NCBI RefSeq assembly: GCF_019654955.1 | Contig: NZ_BPEV01000025.1 | Location: 1-64,000, forward strand | DNA length: 64,000 nucleotides | Source: Shewanella sp. KT0246 | GTDB taxonomy: Bacteria > Pseudomonadota > Gammaproteobacteria > Enterobacterales > Shewanellaceae | Direction: 5' to 3' | Part shown: positions 1-10,587 of the stretch, in pieces | Position numbering within the stretch: position 1 is the first letter of the stretch | Layout of the letters: the number at the start of each line of letters is the position of its first letter | Notes under the pieces: generated by a model | Told to the model about the DNA's origin: nothing | The model's database searches: none | What the model saw: only the letters and a program-made list of their open reading frames with translations | Position numbers and translations under genes: made by a program

Positions 1-48
1 GTATTGCACTTTCAAAAAAGACGTTTAAAAGTGCGAGATGTCGGATTT

Positions 49-63
49 TGTAAATTAAATACA
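49..63. promoter_or_regulatory. HexR-like operator upstream of gap
   Basis: The 15-mer TGTAAATTAAATACA has TGTA and TACA ends and agrees at 12 of 15 positions with the HexR consensus as I remember it (TGTAATTAAATTACA). HexR, the KDPG-responsive RpiR-type regulator, controls glycolytic and Entner-Doudoroff genes in Shewanella. It lies about 120 bp before the gap start and just upstream of a -35-like TTGACG at 103–108. The sequence match is seen; the regulator is inferred. Confidence 0.5.
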
Positions 64-181
64 GATATTTTAGCTTTTATTGCCGTTTTTAGGCTTTTTT
101 ACTTGACGAAAATCGTTAATTTGGTAATTTTACTACCATATGATTTACGTAACAGATTTATAATCACTTGAGGGATATGCA

Positions 182-1192
182 ATGACTATCCGTGTAGCAA
201 TTAACGGCTATGGCCGTATCGGTAGAAATGTTTTACGTGCGCTTTATGAAAGCGAAAAGGATTACCCAATTGAAATCGTTGCTCTAAACGATTTGGGTGA
301 TGCTTCAATCAATGCTCACCTTACCAAATATGATTCAGTACATGGTCGTTTCAACGCTAAAGTTGATCATGATGATGAAGCTATCTACGTTAATGGCGAT
401 AAAATCCTGACTTTCCAAGAAAGAGATCCTTCTAAATTACCTTGGGCAGAATTAAACGTCGATGTTGTTTATGAATGCACAGGTATCTTTACTTCTAAAG
501 AAGCAGTACAACCACATTTAACAGCAGGCGCTAAGAAAGTTATTATTTCTGCTCCAGGTAAAAATGTTGATGCTACCGTAGTATATGGCGTAAACAATGA
601 AGTGTTAACCAGTGACATGACAGTGATTTCAAATGCATCATGTACTACCAACTGTTTAGCGCCTTTTGCAAAACCGCTAAATGACTCAGTTGGTATTGAA
701 TCTGGTTTAATGACAACCATTCATGCTTATACCAATGATCAACGTCTATCAGACGTTTACCACACTGATTTACGTCGTGCTCGTGCAGCAGCTATGTCAA
801 TGATCCCAACACAAACCGGTGCTGCTGCAGCAGTAGGTTTAGTGGTTCCTGAACTTCAAGGTAAGTTTGACGGTTTAGCTGTTCGTGTACCAACAGTAAA
901 CGTTTCACTGGTTGATTTAACTTTCCAAGCGTCTCGTGACACAACGGTTGAAGAAATAAACCAAATTGTGGCTGATGCAGCAAAAACTTCACCGCTGAAT
1001 GAAGCGCTTGCCATTAACGTTGAGCCTTTAGTTTCTATCGATTTCAACCATAATGCATTTTCTTCTAACTTTGACGCAACTCAAACACGCGTTAATGGAC
1101 GACTTGTTAAAGTTATGGCTTGGTATGACAACGAATGGGGTTTCAGCAACCGCATGTTAGATAATACTGTTGCATTAATGACAGCCAAATAA
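182..1192 (+). CDS. gap: Glyceraldehyde-3-phosphate dehydrogenase, type I (NAD-dependent)
   Basis: It catalyses oxidative phosphorylation of glyceraldehyde-3-phosphate to 1,3-bisphosphoglycerate in the cytoplasm. The N-terminal Rossmann motif NGYGRIGRN is at residues 8–16. The catalytic SNASCTTNC block puts the nucleophile at Cys154 and the general base at His181. The C-terminus has the family's WYDNEWG motif. At 336 aa it is full length. The SAPGK stretch and overall pattern favour GAPDH over erythrose-4-phosphate dehydrogenase, although Shewanella carries several paralogues and I cannot say which physiological role this copy has. The ATG follows AGGG at 171–174. It is monocistronic and convergent with nadA across a shared terminator. 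A HexR-like box lies upstream. Confidence 0.95.
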   Translation: MTIRVAINGYGRIGRNVLRALYESEKDYPIEIVALNDLGDASINAHLTKYDSVHGRFNAKVDHDDEAIYVNGDKILTFQERDPSKLPWAELNVDVVYECTGIFTSKEAVQPHLTAGAKKVIISAPGKNVDATVVYGVNNEVLTSDMTVISNASCTTNCLAPFAKPLNDSVGIESGLMTTIHAYTNDQRLSDVYHTDLRRARAAAMSMIPTQTGAAAAVGLVVPELQGKFDGLAVRVPTVNVSLVDLTFQASRDTTVEEINQIVADAAKTSPLNEALAINVEPLVSIDFNHNAFSSNFDATQTRVNGRLVKVMAWYDNEWGFSNRMLDNTVALMTAK

Positions 1193-1221
1193 TTTGTTTT
1201 AATTGAAAAAGTTGAAACACT

Positions 1222-1255
1222 AAAAAGCCCTGCACTTGCAGGGCTTTTTGTTTTT
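1222..1255. terminator. Bidirectional terminator between gap and nadA
   Basis: The arms AAAAAGCCCTGCA (1222–1234) and TGCAGGGCTTTTT (1237–1249) form a 13-nt perfect inverted repeat, realistically an 11-bp stem with a 6-nt loop. T-runs on the right and A-runs on the left let it serve both convergent genes. Confidence 0.9.
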
Positions 1256-1271
1256 AAATTTTGCTATAAAA

Positions 1272-2339
1272 TTACGCGTTACCCTTCACTTTCATATTTA
1301 AAGTTTTGGCAAAATTAAGCATTCTGTTTAATGGTACTAGCGCATCATCACGCAATTCATCATCAACAAACACTTCATGGTCTGTTTTATCTGTTGCAGT
1401 AAGTGAAGCTTCAATAGCTTGTAAACCATTCATTGCCATCCAAGGACAATGGGCACAGCTTTTACAAGTTGCGCCGTTACCACCCGTTGGTGCTTCAATT
1501 AGTGTTTTACCTGGTGCGGCTTGCTGCATCTTATAAAAAATACCACGATCGGTTGCGACAATGAACTCTTGATTACTCATTGTTTGCGCAGCTTTAATTA
1601 ACTGACTAGTTGATCCCACAGCATCAGCTAAAGCAACAACATTAGCTGGCGACTCCGGGTGAACTAAAATAGCAGCTTCTGGATGCTGAATTTTAAGCTC
1701 TCTTAAAGCTTTTGCTTTAAACTCATCATGAACAATACAATCGCCCTGCCACATCAACATATCCGCGCCAGTTTCTTTAGCAATGTAACTACCTAGATGA
1801 CGATCTGGGCCCCAAATAATTTTTTTGCCTTCGCTATCTAGATGTTCAACAATCTCTAGCGCAATACTAGACGTCACTACCCAATCAGCACGGGCTTTCA
1901 CAGCTGCAGAGGTATTGGCATAAACCACCACTGTATGATCTGGATGGGCGTCGCAGAAATCTGAAAACTTGTCGATAGGGCAGCCAATGTCTAATGAACA
2001 TGTTGCTTCTAAAGTTGGCATCAATACCGTTTTTTCAGGGCTTAAAATCTTAGATGTTTCGCCCATAAACTTAACCCCAGCAACAATTAATTTCTTTGCT
2101 GGATGATCACGGCCAAATCGCGCCATTTCTAATGAGTCGGAAACACAACCACCTGTTTCTTCAGCTAGTGCTTGGATTTCAGGATCTGTGTAATAGTGTG
2201 CAACTAAAACAGCATCTTGGTCGATTAACAGCTGTTTAATTCTTGCTTTTGAAGCCGCTTTTTCAGCATCTGACAATAAAGCAGGTTTTGCAGGAAAAGG
2301 ATATTCGATAGATTCGATATTCGGTGCCGAAGTGATCAT
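1272..2339 (-). CDS. nadA: Quinolinate synthase A
   Basis: NadA condenses iminoaspartate with dihydroxyacetone phosphate to quinolinate, the first committed step of de novo NAD synthesis. The protein is 355 aa. The [4Fe-4S] ligands line up with the E. coli ones: Cys114 (in TCSLDIGC), Cys201 (GDCIVH) and Cys298 (last Cys of CKSCAHC). The substrate-binding motif [11 protein letters not shown] is at residues 46–56. It is transcribed alone on the minus strand, facing gap. No nadB partner is adjacent, as is usual in Shewanella. Confidence 0.97.
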   Translation of the reverse strand: MITSAPNIESIEYPFPAKPALLSDAEKAASKARIKQLLIDQDAVLVAHYYTDPEIQALAEETGGCVSDSLEMARFGRDHPAKKLIVAGVKFMGETSKILSPEKTVLMPTLEATCSLDIGCPIDKFSDFCDAHPDHTVVVYANTSAAVKARADWVVTSSIALEIVEHLDSEGKKIIWGPDRHLGSYIAKETGADMLMWQGDCIVHDEFKAKALRELKIQHPEAAILVHPESPANVVALADAVGSTSQLIKAAQTMSNQEFIVATDRGIFYKMQQAAPGKTLIEAPTGGNGATCKSCAHCPWMAMNGLQAIEASLTATDKTDHEVFVDDELRDDALVPLNRMLNFAKTLNMKVKGNA

Positions 2340-2445
2340 TATGGTTCCGAGAAGTTACAACGTCCGGCGATTATACAAAAACGCTTAACAAAATTAAAGG
2401 ACGCATTAGCGTCCTTTATATTCTTAAAACATTAGCAAGATTGAT

Positions 2446-4041
2446 TTAGCGCATTGCTAATAACATTTCTTGTGGCTGTTCTAAATACTGTTTCCATAAA
2501 TTACAAAAACGAGCAATAGTTCCGCCATCTATAACGCGGTGGTCACCAGACCAACTAACTTGCATTATTTTGCGTGCTTCCACTTCACCGTTAGCATTAA
2601 AGCGCGGTAAGGTTTGTAATTTACCTAAAGCGACAATAGCAACTTCCGGTTTGTTGATAATAGGCGTCGCGACTGTTCCACCTAAAGCACCAATATTTGA
2701 AATTGAAATTGATCCACCTTTTAAATCAGCAGGACTGACGCGACCGCTTCTTGCTGCAGTCGTGAGACGGGTAATTTCAGCGGCTACTTCTAAAATCGAT
2801 TTATTTTGTACATCTTTGACGTTAGGTACTAATAAACCCACTTTTGAGTCCACAGCCATGCCAATATTATGGCTAGCTTTATAGGTGAGTTCAGTACAAT
2901 CGCTATTCACCTGGCTATTTAATACAGGGAATTCATTAATGGCTAAGGACATCGCTTTCATAAAGAAAGGCATCATAGTCAATTTAACTTCATCAGATGA
3001 GTAGCGTTGTTTCATTTCAGCACGTAATGCCACTAACTCAGTTAAATCAAATTCTTCACAATAAGTAAAATGTGGGATTGTCGAAACTGACTCAACCATC
3101 ATTTTAGCCATAACAGCTTTAACGCCTTTTATTGGCTCAACTCTATCAGATGCAGTCAACATATTGCTTGAAGTATTCGATGCTACAGCAGTACTTAACG
3201 TTTGTGTATTCACATTGGACTGTAATTGAGATGCTACTGGCTTAGTTGCAGTTTTACCATTGGCAAAGTTTTCAACATCTTCTTTATAGACTCGGCCGCT
3301 CTTACCTGTGCCAGGCACGTTGGCAATATTGATATCTAAACTACGTGCTAAACGGCGTACAGCGGGACTGGCTAAAGCTTTACCTTGTGCCACTGGTTCA
3401 GCCGAGACAGACGTTGTTGTTTCAGTATTTGCTTCATTAACCAATTGAGTTACTTCAGTCGCATGCGCAGTTGATTCCACTTCAATAGCGAATAACGGTT
3501 CATGTACTTTTGCAAGCTGACCTTTACGGTAATGTAGTTTAACAATTTTACCGTTTTTAATCGCAGGTATTTGAACAAGCGCCTTATCAGTCATCACATC
3601 TGCAATAGGTTGGTCTTCAACAACCATCTCGCCTTCTGCGACTAACCATTCAACTAATTCACACTCGACAATACCTTCACCAATATCAGGTAATAAAAAC
3701 TCTTCGATAGCATTAGCATTAGAATTAGCGTTTGTAGTTGGTTGACTGACTACTTGAGCTGGGTCTGCAACTGATTCAGTTTCCGTTGTAATAGCTGATG
3801 TTGCATCTAGTTCTACCGCGTACAAAGGAGCGTGGACTTGCGCAATTTCACCTTTGGCATAATAAAGTTTAGTGATAACACCTGCGTGAGGTGCAGGAAT
3901 TTGTACTAATGCTTTATCTGTCATTACGTCAGCAATTGGCTGGTCTTCAACGACAACATCGCCTTCTTTTACCATCCAATCAACAAGTTCACATTCCACT
4001 ACGCCTTCGCCAATGTCAGGCAAAATAAAATCTTTAATCAT
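2446..4041 (-). CDS. bkdB: Branched-chain 2-oxoacid dehydrogenase E2 (dihydrolipoyl acyltransferase), two lipoyl domains
   Basis: This is the E2 core of the complex that converts the 2-oxoacids of valine, leucine and isoleucine to acyl-CoA. Two near-identical lipoyl domains occupy about residues 1–80 and 112–190, each with the DVMTDKALVQIPA motif; the lipoylated lysines are Lys43 and Lys153. An Ala/Thr/Ser-rich linker follows, then a peripheral subunit-binding domain (ALASPAVRRLAR) and a catalytic acyltransferase domain ending in DHRVIDGG with the active-site His. Many BkdB proteins have one lipoyl domain; two also occur, and 531 aa fits two. The ATG is preceded by CTAGGAGC, and the gene starts 9 nt after bkdA2. 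No lpd (E3) gene is present, so E3 must be encoded elsewhere. Confidence 0.95.
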   Translation of the reverse strand: MIKDFILPDIGEGVVECELVDWMVKEGDVVVEDQPIADVMTDKALVQIPAPHAGVITKLYYAKGEIAQVHAPLYAVELDATSAITTETESVADPAQVVSQPTTNANSNANAIEEFLLPDIGEGIVECELVEWLVAEGEMVVEDQPIADVMTDKALVQIPAIKNGKIVKLHYRKGQLAKVHEPLFAIEVESTAHATEVTQLVNEANTETTTSVSAEPVAQGKALASPAVRRLARSLDINIANVPGTGKSGRVYKEDVENFANGKTATKPVASQLQSNVNTQTLSTAVASNTSSNMLTASDRVEPIKGVKAVMAKMMVESVSTIPHFTYCEEFDLTELVALRAEMKQRYSSDEVKLTMMPFFMKAMSLAINEFPVLNSQVNSDCTELTYKASHNIGMAVDSKVGLLVPNVKDVQNKSILEVAAEITRLTTAARSGRVSPADLKGGSISISNIGALGGTVATPIINKPEVAIVALGKLQTLPRFNANGEVEARKIMQVSWSGDHRVIDGGTIARFCNLWKQYLEQPQEMLLAMR

Positions 4042-4050
4042 ATCTTGCTC

Positions 4051-5028
4051 CTAGAAATTGACTGAAGCTTTAATCGCTTCATAGGTTTTAAGTTCATCAG
4101 GCATATATTCTTTTTCAAGAATGAGCGGATAAGGTGTATCTAAACCACAAACACGACTAATTGGAGATTCTAAATGTAAGAAGCACTCTTCTTGTATTGT
4201 CGCTGCTATTTCACCTGCAAAACCACCCGTTAAAGGCGCTTCATGGTTAATCAATAAACGGCCTGTTTTCTTGACTGACGTAGCTACAGTATCAATATCC
4301 CAAGGAGCAAGGGTTCTTAAATCGACAATTTCACATGAAATACCATCTTTTTCAGCCATCTTAGCTGCTTTTTCAAGTATCTCCATCTGAGCGCCCCATC
4401 CAAGTAATGTTATATTATTACCTGCCTTAACTACTTCTGCTTTACCAATTTCAATTTCAAAGTCACCTGCAGGAACTTCACCTACAGATGCGCGGTATAG
4501 GCGTTTAGGTTCAAAGAAAATAACCGGATTAGGATCGCGGATCGAAGCTAATAATAACCCTTTAGCTTGCTCTGGGTTACGAGGAATAACCACCTTTAAA
4601 CCAGGTGTTTGTGTAAAGTAAGCTTCTGGCGATTGCGAGTGGTAATGACCACCTGCTATACCACCGCCATATGGGGTTCTGAATGTTAAACCACCAACAT
4701 TGAACTGATTGCCACTGCGGTATCTGAACTTTGCGGTTTCATTCACTATTTGGTCAAATGCTGGAAAGATATAATCTGCAAATTGAATTTCAGCAACGGC
4801 TGTCATGCCATTGGAAGCAAGTCCGTTAGCAAAACCTGCAATACCTTGTTCGGTGAGTGGCGTATTAAAACAACGTTCACGGCCGAACTTTTCCTGTAAG
4901 CCTGAAGTTGCGCGGAAAACGCCGCCAAAATGACCCACATCTTCACCAAAAACTACCATTCTTTCATCAGCAGTCATTGCAATGGCTAGTGCATCATTGA
5001 TGGCGTGTAACATATTCATTTCAGCCAC
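4051..5028 (-). CDS. bkdA2: Branched-chain 2-oxoacid dehydrogenase E1 beta subunit
   Basis: This transketolase-fold beta subunit pairs with BkdA1 to form the thiamine-diphosphate E1 that decarboxylates branched-chain 2-oxoacids and acylates the lipoyl arm of BkdB. The sequence shows the E1-beta hallmarks [30 protein letters not shown] and the C-terminal [15 protein letters not shown]. The length is 325 aa. The start given is GTG at 5028, only 2 nt after bkdA1, with GGGAG ribosome-binding sequence inside the end of bkdA1; ATG at 5019 is a possible alternative. It is the middle gene of a tight three-gene operon. Confidence 0.95.
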   Translation of the reverse strand: MAEMNMLHAINDALAIAMTADERMVVFGEDVGHFGGVFRATSGLQEKFGRERCFNTPLTEQGIAGFANGLASNGMTAVAEIQFADYIFPAFDQIVNETAKFRYRSGNQFNVGGLTFRTPYGGGIAGGHYHSQSPEAYFTQTPGLKVVIPRNPEQAKGLLLASIRDPNPVIFFEPKRLYRASVGEVPAGDFEIEIGKAEVVKAGNNITLLGWGAQMEILEKAAKMAEKDGISCEIVDLRTLAPWDIDTVATSVKKTGRLLINHEAPLTGGFAGEIAATIQEECFLHLESPISRVCGLDTPYPLILEKEYMPDELKTYEAIKASVNF

Positions 5029-5030
5029 AA

Positions 5031-6209
5031 TTATATTCTCCCTGCGCTTTTAGGATAAGACTTCGGATATTTTTTAATATGTTGTTTTAGCTCTGCAAGC
5101 TGCTTTTCTAAGACAGGTGTAGGCTTATCCAATACGTCTGTAATCAAACCATCTATGTGCGGTAAAGGTACTTTTTCTGCTACCTTAACGGCGCTAAGTA
5201 CTTCTTCACGGTATTTCTCATAACGTGCAGCATCATCTGCTTCGTTTAGCCAATCTTTATTAATCATCCAAAGTTTAAAGCGCTTAACTGGGTCATGTTG
5301 CTCCCACTTCGCCTCTTCTTCTTTAGAGCGGTAACCAGATGGGTCATCAGATGATGAGTGTGCACCTAAACGATAAGTCATCGCTTCTATCAACACAGGT
5401 GCGTTATGCTCAAGAGCGTGAGCACGAGCTTGCTGCGTCGCTGCAAGTACAGCCAACATGTCATTTCCGTCCACACGTATTGTATGCATACCGTAACCTA
5501 CGCCACGACTAGCAATGCCATTACCTGCAAATTGTTCTTCTGTTGGTGTAGAGATGGCATATCCATTATTTCGACAAAAGAAGATGGTCGGTGATTTAAG
5601 TACTGCAGCCATATTTAGACCCGCGTGGAAGTCACCTTCTGAAGCAGCGCCCTCACCAAAATAACAAATGGCTACGTTACGTTTTCCTTGTAACTTAAAT
5701 GCATGTGCAACACCTGTTGCTTGCGGGATTTGAGTGGCAAGTGGTGATGAAATTGTTTGGTAATTGAGTTCATTACTACCGTAATGAATTGGCATTTGAC
5801 GGCCTTTACCTAAATCTTTTTCATTACTGAACATTTGATTCATAAATTGTTCAGTAGTGAATCCACGGTAACGTAAAGAAGCATGTTCACGGTACTGAGC
5901 TAAGATAACGTCTCCATCATCTAATGCTGCAGTGCTACCTATAATAGATGCTTCTTCACCAGTACAAGTCATGTAGAAACTGATACGGCCTTGTCTTTGA
6001 GCACTGAGCATGCGCTCGTCTAATACGCGTGTAAAAACACAAGTATCATGAATTTTCTCTGCTAATGCTTTATCAATGACTGGCATAACAGCATTTTCGT
6101 AAGTGGTGCCATCTGCTTGCAGAATTTTTAAAATAGGAATGTGCAAGGAAGCTTTGTCTAAGAAGCTGACACGATGCACTGTTTCATTATTCAGTGGTGC
6201 GTTGCTCAT
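5031..6209 (-). CDS. bkdA1: Branched-chain 2-oxoacid dehydrogenase E1 alpha subunit
   Basis: First gene of the bkd operon. It encodes the thiamine-diphosphate-binding alpha subunit of E1. The TPP motif runs from [11 protein letters not shown] to [11 protein letters not shown] (about residues 184–220), with the usual Gly-Asp-Gly replaced by Gly-Glu-Gly. The phosphorylation-loop-like stretch [13 protein letters not shown] is also present. The length of 392 aa is typical of BkdA1 and longer than the pyruvate E1-alpha of Gram-positives. A perfect 14-bp palindrome matching LiuR operators lies about 63 bp before the ATG, consistent with control by branched-chain amino acid availability. Confidence 0.95.
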   Translation of the reverse strand: MSNAPLNNETVHRVSFLDKASLHIPILKILQADGTTYENAVMPVIDKALAEKIHDTCVFTRVLDERMLSAQRQGRISFYMTCTGEEASIIGSTAALDDGDVILAQYREHASLRYRGFTTEQFMNQMFSNEKDLGKGRQMPIHYGSNELNYQTISSPLATQIPQATGVAHAFKLQGKRNVAICYFGEGAASEGDFHAGLNMAAVLKSPTIFFCRNNGYAISTPTEEQFAGNGIASRGVGYGMHTIRVDGNDMLAVLAATQQARAHALEHNAPVLIEAMTYRLGAHSSSDDPSGYRSKEEEAKWEQHDPVKRFKLWMINKDWLNEADDAARYEKYREEVLSAVKVAEKVPLPHIDGLITDVLDKPTPVLEKQLAELKQHIKKYPKSYPKSAGRI

Positions 6210-6271
6210 ATTGTGCTCTTATTATGTGAGGCCTTATAAAATAAAGCTTAATTATTATATGCGAACGAACA

Positions 6272-6285
6272 TTACGTTAACGTAA
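6272..6285. promoter_or_regulatory. LiuR-like palindromic operator before bkdA1
   Basis: TTACGTTAACGTAA is a perfect 14-bp palindrome 63 bp upstream of the bkdA1 ATG. It resembles sites proposed for LiuR, the MerR-family regulator of leucine/isovalerate catabolism in Shewanella and relatives. The palindrome is seen; the regulator assignment comes from recalled consensus. Confidence 0.55.
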
Positions 6286-6358
6286 ACTTGCGATCAACTA
6301 ATGTTCATTCTATCTGGTGAATAACCTTTCACTAATTATGTATATCTAGCTTTACATA

Positions 6359-7390
6359 TTACTGAATATCTTCGTTAGGCGCTGGTATCAAACATAATAC
6401 CGTGCGCTGTCCTACAGGTACATTTTCATTTGGAAAAACGATAGCTTCATACGGGTATTCAATCACAATTTCTTGGCCACCTTCTGTAGCTAAAGTCTGC
6501 CCTTGTTCGAAACCAGTAAAGTTCACAGTCGATTTAGGAAAAGAGAAACTAAAATCATCGAAGTGTTTATTGACTGAACGAGAAACTTTATACAAATTAA
6601 CTTTGTTACTATCGAATGCTTCTAACTCAATATTATGTTGAGTTATCAATTGATTCATCATTTTACGAGTGTTAGCGAACTTCTTCATATCGTTTTGACC
6701 GAAAGGCATTACCTTACCCAATTCAACGGTAAATGCGTCAGCTTGGAACTGCTCTGAAGAATAATAGCTAAATGTTGTTGTAGGCTCATGATGGAACAAA
6801 ATAGTATCCACATCGCAGCCTGCTAAAAACATAATTTGTTGCTGACTGAAACTTCTACCTGGTCTAAAAGGGTAAATTGCGAATTTCTCGTGTTTAGATG
6901 GCTTTATCGCAGTATGTAAATCGTAATGAATACGTTGAGAGGTTTTATTGTCTACGAAAAAGTCACGTACATAATCCTCTAGATTTTTAGCTCGTATTCT
7001 TTCTTTGTTACATAAGCCCTCACCCATTGAATGAGCGCCGCTAAATAGACGATTCATATTTTCTTCTACAAATCGTGTCTCCGTTAAAATTGATTCAGGG
7101 TTACCGATTAAAAACAAAACGCGATGCACAGTTTGTATTTTTTCTTCTAGCAATGCTTGAATAAGTTCATTACAAATTTCAATCGGCGCAGTCTCATTTC
7201 CATGAACCGCACACGACAATACGATATCTTTGGTAGAACCAGCATACGGTGTAAAACTAATGACACCGTTATCTATTATTTTTACTGTTGTTTGATTAGA
7301 TAAGGTGAAACTGTGCTGGGGTATGTGCTTATCGATGTTAGCTAAAGTAAAAGCTAGAAAATCTTTTTCATCCATTAATTGTTGAAACAC
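6359..7390 (-). CDS. astE: Succinylglutamate desuccinylase / AstE-like zinc carboxypeptidase
   Basis: AstE hydrolyses N-succinylglutamate to succinate and glutamate, the last step of the arginine succinyltransferase pathway. The zinc-binding HxxE motif appears as [13 protein letters not shown], and a second metal His lies in [10 protein letters not shown]. The open frame runs up to an ATG at 7453, but AGGAG at 7396–7400 sits 5 nt before an in-frame GTG at 7388–7390 (GTG TTT CAA CAA TTA ATG). I therefore choose that start, giving 343 aa. ATG at 7375 is an alternative. It is a single gene, tandem with but well separated from bkd, and no other ast gene is nearby. Confidence 0.85.
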   Translation of the reverse strand: MFQQLMDEKDFLAFTLANIDKHIPQHSFTLSNQTTVKIIDNGVISFTPYAGSTKDIVLSCAVHGNETAPIEICNELIQALLEEKIQTVHRVLFLIGNPESILTETRFVEENMNRLFSGAHSMGEGLCNKERIRAKNLEDYVRDFFVDNKTSQRIHYDLHTAIKPSKHEKFAIYPFRPGRSFSQQQIMFLAGCDVDTILFHHEPTTTFSYYSSEQFQADAFTVELGKVMPFGQNDMKKFANTRKMMNQLITQHNIELEAFDSNKVNLYKVSRSVNKHFDDFSFSFPKSTVNFTGFEQGQTLATEGGQEIVIEYPYEAIVFPNENVPVGQRTVLCLIPAPNEDIQ

Positions 7391-7564
7391 GAAGACTCCT
7401 TGAAAGACGGTTAAAACTGATTTGGTTTCAATAACAAGTGTTGATTCTAACACAACTGAGGGAAGCTAACGTTAAGAGACAATTACCATAGTGTAAATCT
7501 TTACTTGCATTCTGTTTCAGATTTAATATAATTTTAGCCATCTAGACTTCTTTATGGATATATT

Positions 7565-8044
7565 ATGACATTAGCGACATTTGGTGCAGGCTGTTTTTGG
7601 GGTGTTGAATACTTTTTTAAACAGGTAGAAGGCGTTCTTGATGCAAAATGTGGTTATATGGGTGGTAAAGATCAGTTTCAAACCTACCAAGAAGTTAAAG
7701 CAGGTCAAACAGGTCATGCTGAAGTCGTTCAAATAGAGTTTGACGAAAAGGTTGTTTCTTATGAAACCTTGCTAGCTGTTTTTTGGCAAAACCACAACCC
7801 TACTACCTTGAACAAACAAGGTGATGATGTTGGTCATCAGTATAGAAGTGCCATATTTTTTCATGATGAAAATCAACAACAACTTGCACAATTTTCAAAA
7901 CAGCAACTCACAGAGAGTGGTAAATGGGGAGTGCGCCAAATTGTAACTGAAATTGTGCCGTTACAACAATTTCATCAAGCAGAAGAATACCACCAAAACT
8001 ATCTAGAAAAGAACGACTTACCTAGCTGTCACATAAGCTACTAA
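7565..8044 (+). CDS. msrA: Peptide methionine-S-sulfoxide reductase
   Basis: MsrA repairs the S-epimer of methionine sulfoxide in oxidised proteins, using thioredoxin. The catalytic GAGCFWG motif is at residues 7–13 (Cys10), followed by the GYMGG and GHAEVVQIEFDE blocks. At 159 aa it is the short form, without an MsrB fusion; a C-terminal Cys in LPSCHISY could act in resolution. It lies next to trxB, which supplies its reductant, but each gene has its own transcription signals. The ATG follows a weak GGATATATT leader. Confidence 0.95.
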   Translation: MTLATFGAGCFWGVEYFFKQVEGVLDAKCGYMGGKDQFQTYQEVKAGQTGHAEVVQIEFDEKVVSYETLLAVFWQNHNPTTLNKQGDDVGHQYRSAIFFHDENQQQLAQFSKQQLTESGKWGVRQIVTEIVPLQQFHQAEEYHQNYLEKNDLPSCHISY

Positions 8045-8059
8045 AATATGAACACAGTT

Positions 8060-8086
8060 AAGGCACTTTTAAAGGTGCCTTTTATT
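8060..8086 (+). terminator. msrA terminator
   Basis: Stem AAGGCAC (8060–8066) with GTGCCTT (8075–8081), followed by TTATTT. It starts 15 nt after the msrA stop. Confidence 0.75.
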
Positions 8087-8130
8087 TACAGAATCGATTA
8101 ATACAATCTATATCTTAGACTCTTCTGCGC

Positions 8131-8159
8131 TTTACCCCATCCTTTAAATTCCCTACAAT
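8131..8159 (+). promoter_or_regulatory. Predicted sigma70 promoter of trxB
   Basis: -35 TTTACC (8131–8136) and -10 TACAAT (8154–8159) with an optimal 17-bp spacer, placing the start near 8166 and leaving a leader of about 36 nt before the trxB ATG. Confidence 0.5.
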
Positions 8160-8183
8160 CCATGCAAATTGCTAAAGGCATGA

Positions 8184-9152
<969 letters not shown>

Positions 9153-9224
9153 GATTATTCTAAGTTTAATATTAGAGGCATGAATAGTTTCATTTAGCCG
9201 AACATAATTAAACTAAATAAGATT

Positions 9225-9250
9225 AAAGCCGGCATTAGCTGGCTTTTTTA
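9225..9250. terminator. Terminator shared by trxB and the converging acetyltransferase
   Basis: AAAGCC (9225–9230) pairs with GGCTTT (9241–9246), with inner GC/GC pairs around an ATTA loop, followed by T-rich sequence. The acetyltransferase stop codon (9235–9237) lies inside this hairpin. Confidence 0.8.
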
Positions 9251-9807
9251 TTGCCTGCGTTATTTGTAAGATTTAAGTACTTTGAATATAGAACCACATC
9301 GACATCCCCTTCTACATCTGGGTGTAAAATTGTTTCTATATATTGCATACCAAGTTTTTTCATAATACTAATTGATGCAGAGTTAAGTTCATCAGCAATC
9401 GCTGAAAATCTAATAACGTCAGGGTGTTGCTTAACAATATGCTCAATAACTGCTTTTGCACTTTCTGTAGCAAAGCCCTTCCCCCATGCAGTTTGCTTAA
9501 AACGCCAACCTATCTCTAAATTTTTAAACTGTGGTTTATCAGTAAAGAAGTCCATTGGTCTTATTAAAATCCAACCCATAAAATTATCCTCTTTATTAAA
9601 CACTTTCCACAAGCCCCAACACTTTTCAGGATTTAAGTAACTTGCAAGTCGTGGAATAAATACTTGTTCAATTTCTTGGCGTGATGTTTTTCTACCGCCA
9701 TTGATATATTTCATAACGGCTGGGTCCTGATCTAATTCAAAAAGCAAATCAGCATCATTAAGTGACATGAGTGAGATATTAAGGCGGGAAGTTGAGATTA
9801 CAGTCAT
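9235..9807 (-). CDS. GNAT-family N-acetyltransferase (RimJ/RimL-like)
   Basis: The protein has 190 aa and the layout of the RimJ/RimL branch: an N-terminal strand beginning TSRLNISLMSLNDAD, a central LEIGWRFKQTAWGKGFATES with the acetyl-CoA-binding Gln/Arg-x-x-Gly-x-Gly/Ala loop at about residues 105–116, and a C-terminal NSASISIMKKLGMQ motif. Substrate is unknown; members acetylate ribosomal protein N-termini, antibiotics or small amines. It stands alone, converging on trxB, with its stop codon inside the shared terminator stem. Confidence 0.85.
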   Translation of the reverse strand: MTVISTSRLNISLMSLNDADLLFELDQDPAVMKYINGGRKTSRQEIEQVFIPRLASYLNPEKCWGLWKVFNKEDNFMGWILIRPMDFFTDKPQFKNLEIGWRFKQTAWGKGFATESAKAVIEHIVKQHPDVIRFSAIADELNSASISIMKKLGMQYIETILHPDVEGDVDVVLYSKYLNLTNNAGNKKAS

Positions 9808-9881
9808 AAAATTATTCCGTTAATAATGACGTTTTTATAATGTGACACAGTACGGCATACTTAAAAATAAATGATAGGCAT

Positions 9882-9912
9882 AAAAAAAGGAACCCTAAGG
9901 CTCCTTTTTTAA
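9882..9912 (-). terminator. Terminator of the thrS–infC–rpmI–rplT operon
   Basis: On the minus strand AAAAAAGGAGCC pairs with GGTTCCTTTTTT (one G·U) around a TTAG loop, followed by a T-run. It lies 15–45 nt after the rplT stop. Confidence 0.85.
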
Positions 9913-9926
9913 AGCATTTTAACTAA

Positions 9927-10286
9927 TTACTTAGCTAAAGCTTCTTTTGCTTTTTCAACTAAAGTTGTAAATACAACTTTGTCGAATACAGCGATGTCAG
10001 CCAAAATCTTACGATCGATTTCGATAGATGCTTTTTTAAGGCCGTTAATGAAACGACTATAAGAAAGACCATTTTGACGAGAAGCCGCATTGATACGTGC
10101 AATCCAAAGTTGACGGAATTGACGTTTCTTTTGACGACGGTCACGGTAAGCATATTGACCAGCTTTAGTTACTGCTTGAACAGCAACGCGGTAAGTACGA
10201 GAGCGAGCTCCGTAATAACCTTTGGCTAATTTAAGTACTTTCTTGTGACGAGCACGAGCGGTTACACCACGCTTAACTCTAGGCAT
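9927..10286 (-). CDS. rplT: 50S ribosomal protein L20
   Basis: L20 is a large-subunit assembly protein and, in E. coli, the translational repressor of its own operon. The 119-aa sequence is strongly basic, with the long N-terminal helix ([16 protein letters not shown]) and the C-terminal globular block containing LWIARINAA and [10 protein letters not shown]. It is last in the operon, 18 nt after rpmI, with AAGGAGATATG upstream of its ATG. Confidence 0.98.
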
Positions 10287-10304
10287 TGTTCATATCTCCT
10301 TTAA

Positions 10305-10499
10305 TTAAGCGTATGGTAGTTGACGTGCGATTGCTGGCACATCAGACTTTGCAACTAAACATTTAGCACGTAAGTGACGTTTACGCTTAGTGCTCTTCTT
10401 TGTCAAAATATGACGTAAGTGTGCTTGTTTACGCTTGAAACCATTAGCGGTTTTTCTGAAGCGCTTTTGAACACCCTTATCTGTTTTCATTTTAGGCAT
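10305..10499 (-). CDS. rpmI: 50S ribosomal protein L35
   Basis: A 64-aa basic protein with the family signature [17 protein letters not shown] and [15 protein letters not shown]. An in-frame ATG at 10523 would add eight residues not found in L35, so the start is placed at 10499, preceded by GGAG in GCGGAGTTTTAGCA. It lies between infC and rplT; the 88-nt gap before it contains a hairpin (10543–10564) in the position of the L20 operator. Confidence 0.97.
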   Translation of the reverse strand: MPKMKTDKGVQKRFRKTANGFKRKQAHLRHILTKKSTKRKRHLRAKCLVAKSDVPAIARQLPYA

Positions 10500-10542
10500 T
10501 GCTAAAACTCCGCATTGGGACATTAATAAAACGTAAGGCGAG

Positions 10543-10564
10543 CAAAATCCTCAAAAGGACTTTG
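10543..10564 (-). promoter_or_regulatory. Hairpin in the infC–rpmI gap, candidate L20 autoregulatory element
   Basis: On the minus strand CAAAGTCC pairs with GGATTTTG (one G·U) around TTTTGA, 44 nt before the rpmI start. In E. coli, L20 binds RNA in this region to repress rpmI and rplT translation. No T-run follows, so it is not a terminator. The function is inferred from position. Confidence 0.4.
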
Positions 10565-10587
10565 CTACTTTTTAGTGGGTTGCCCTA

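Noticed and set aside
6..34. Inverted repeat GCACTTT/AAAGTGC near the left edge
   Set aside because: Only 7 bp with a 15-nt loop, no T-run in either direction, and the context to the left is cut off.
3550..4030. Repeated lipoyl segments in bkdB as a sequencing duplication
   Set aside because: The two copies differ at many positions and are joined by a typical linker; this is normal domain duplication.
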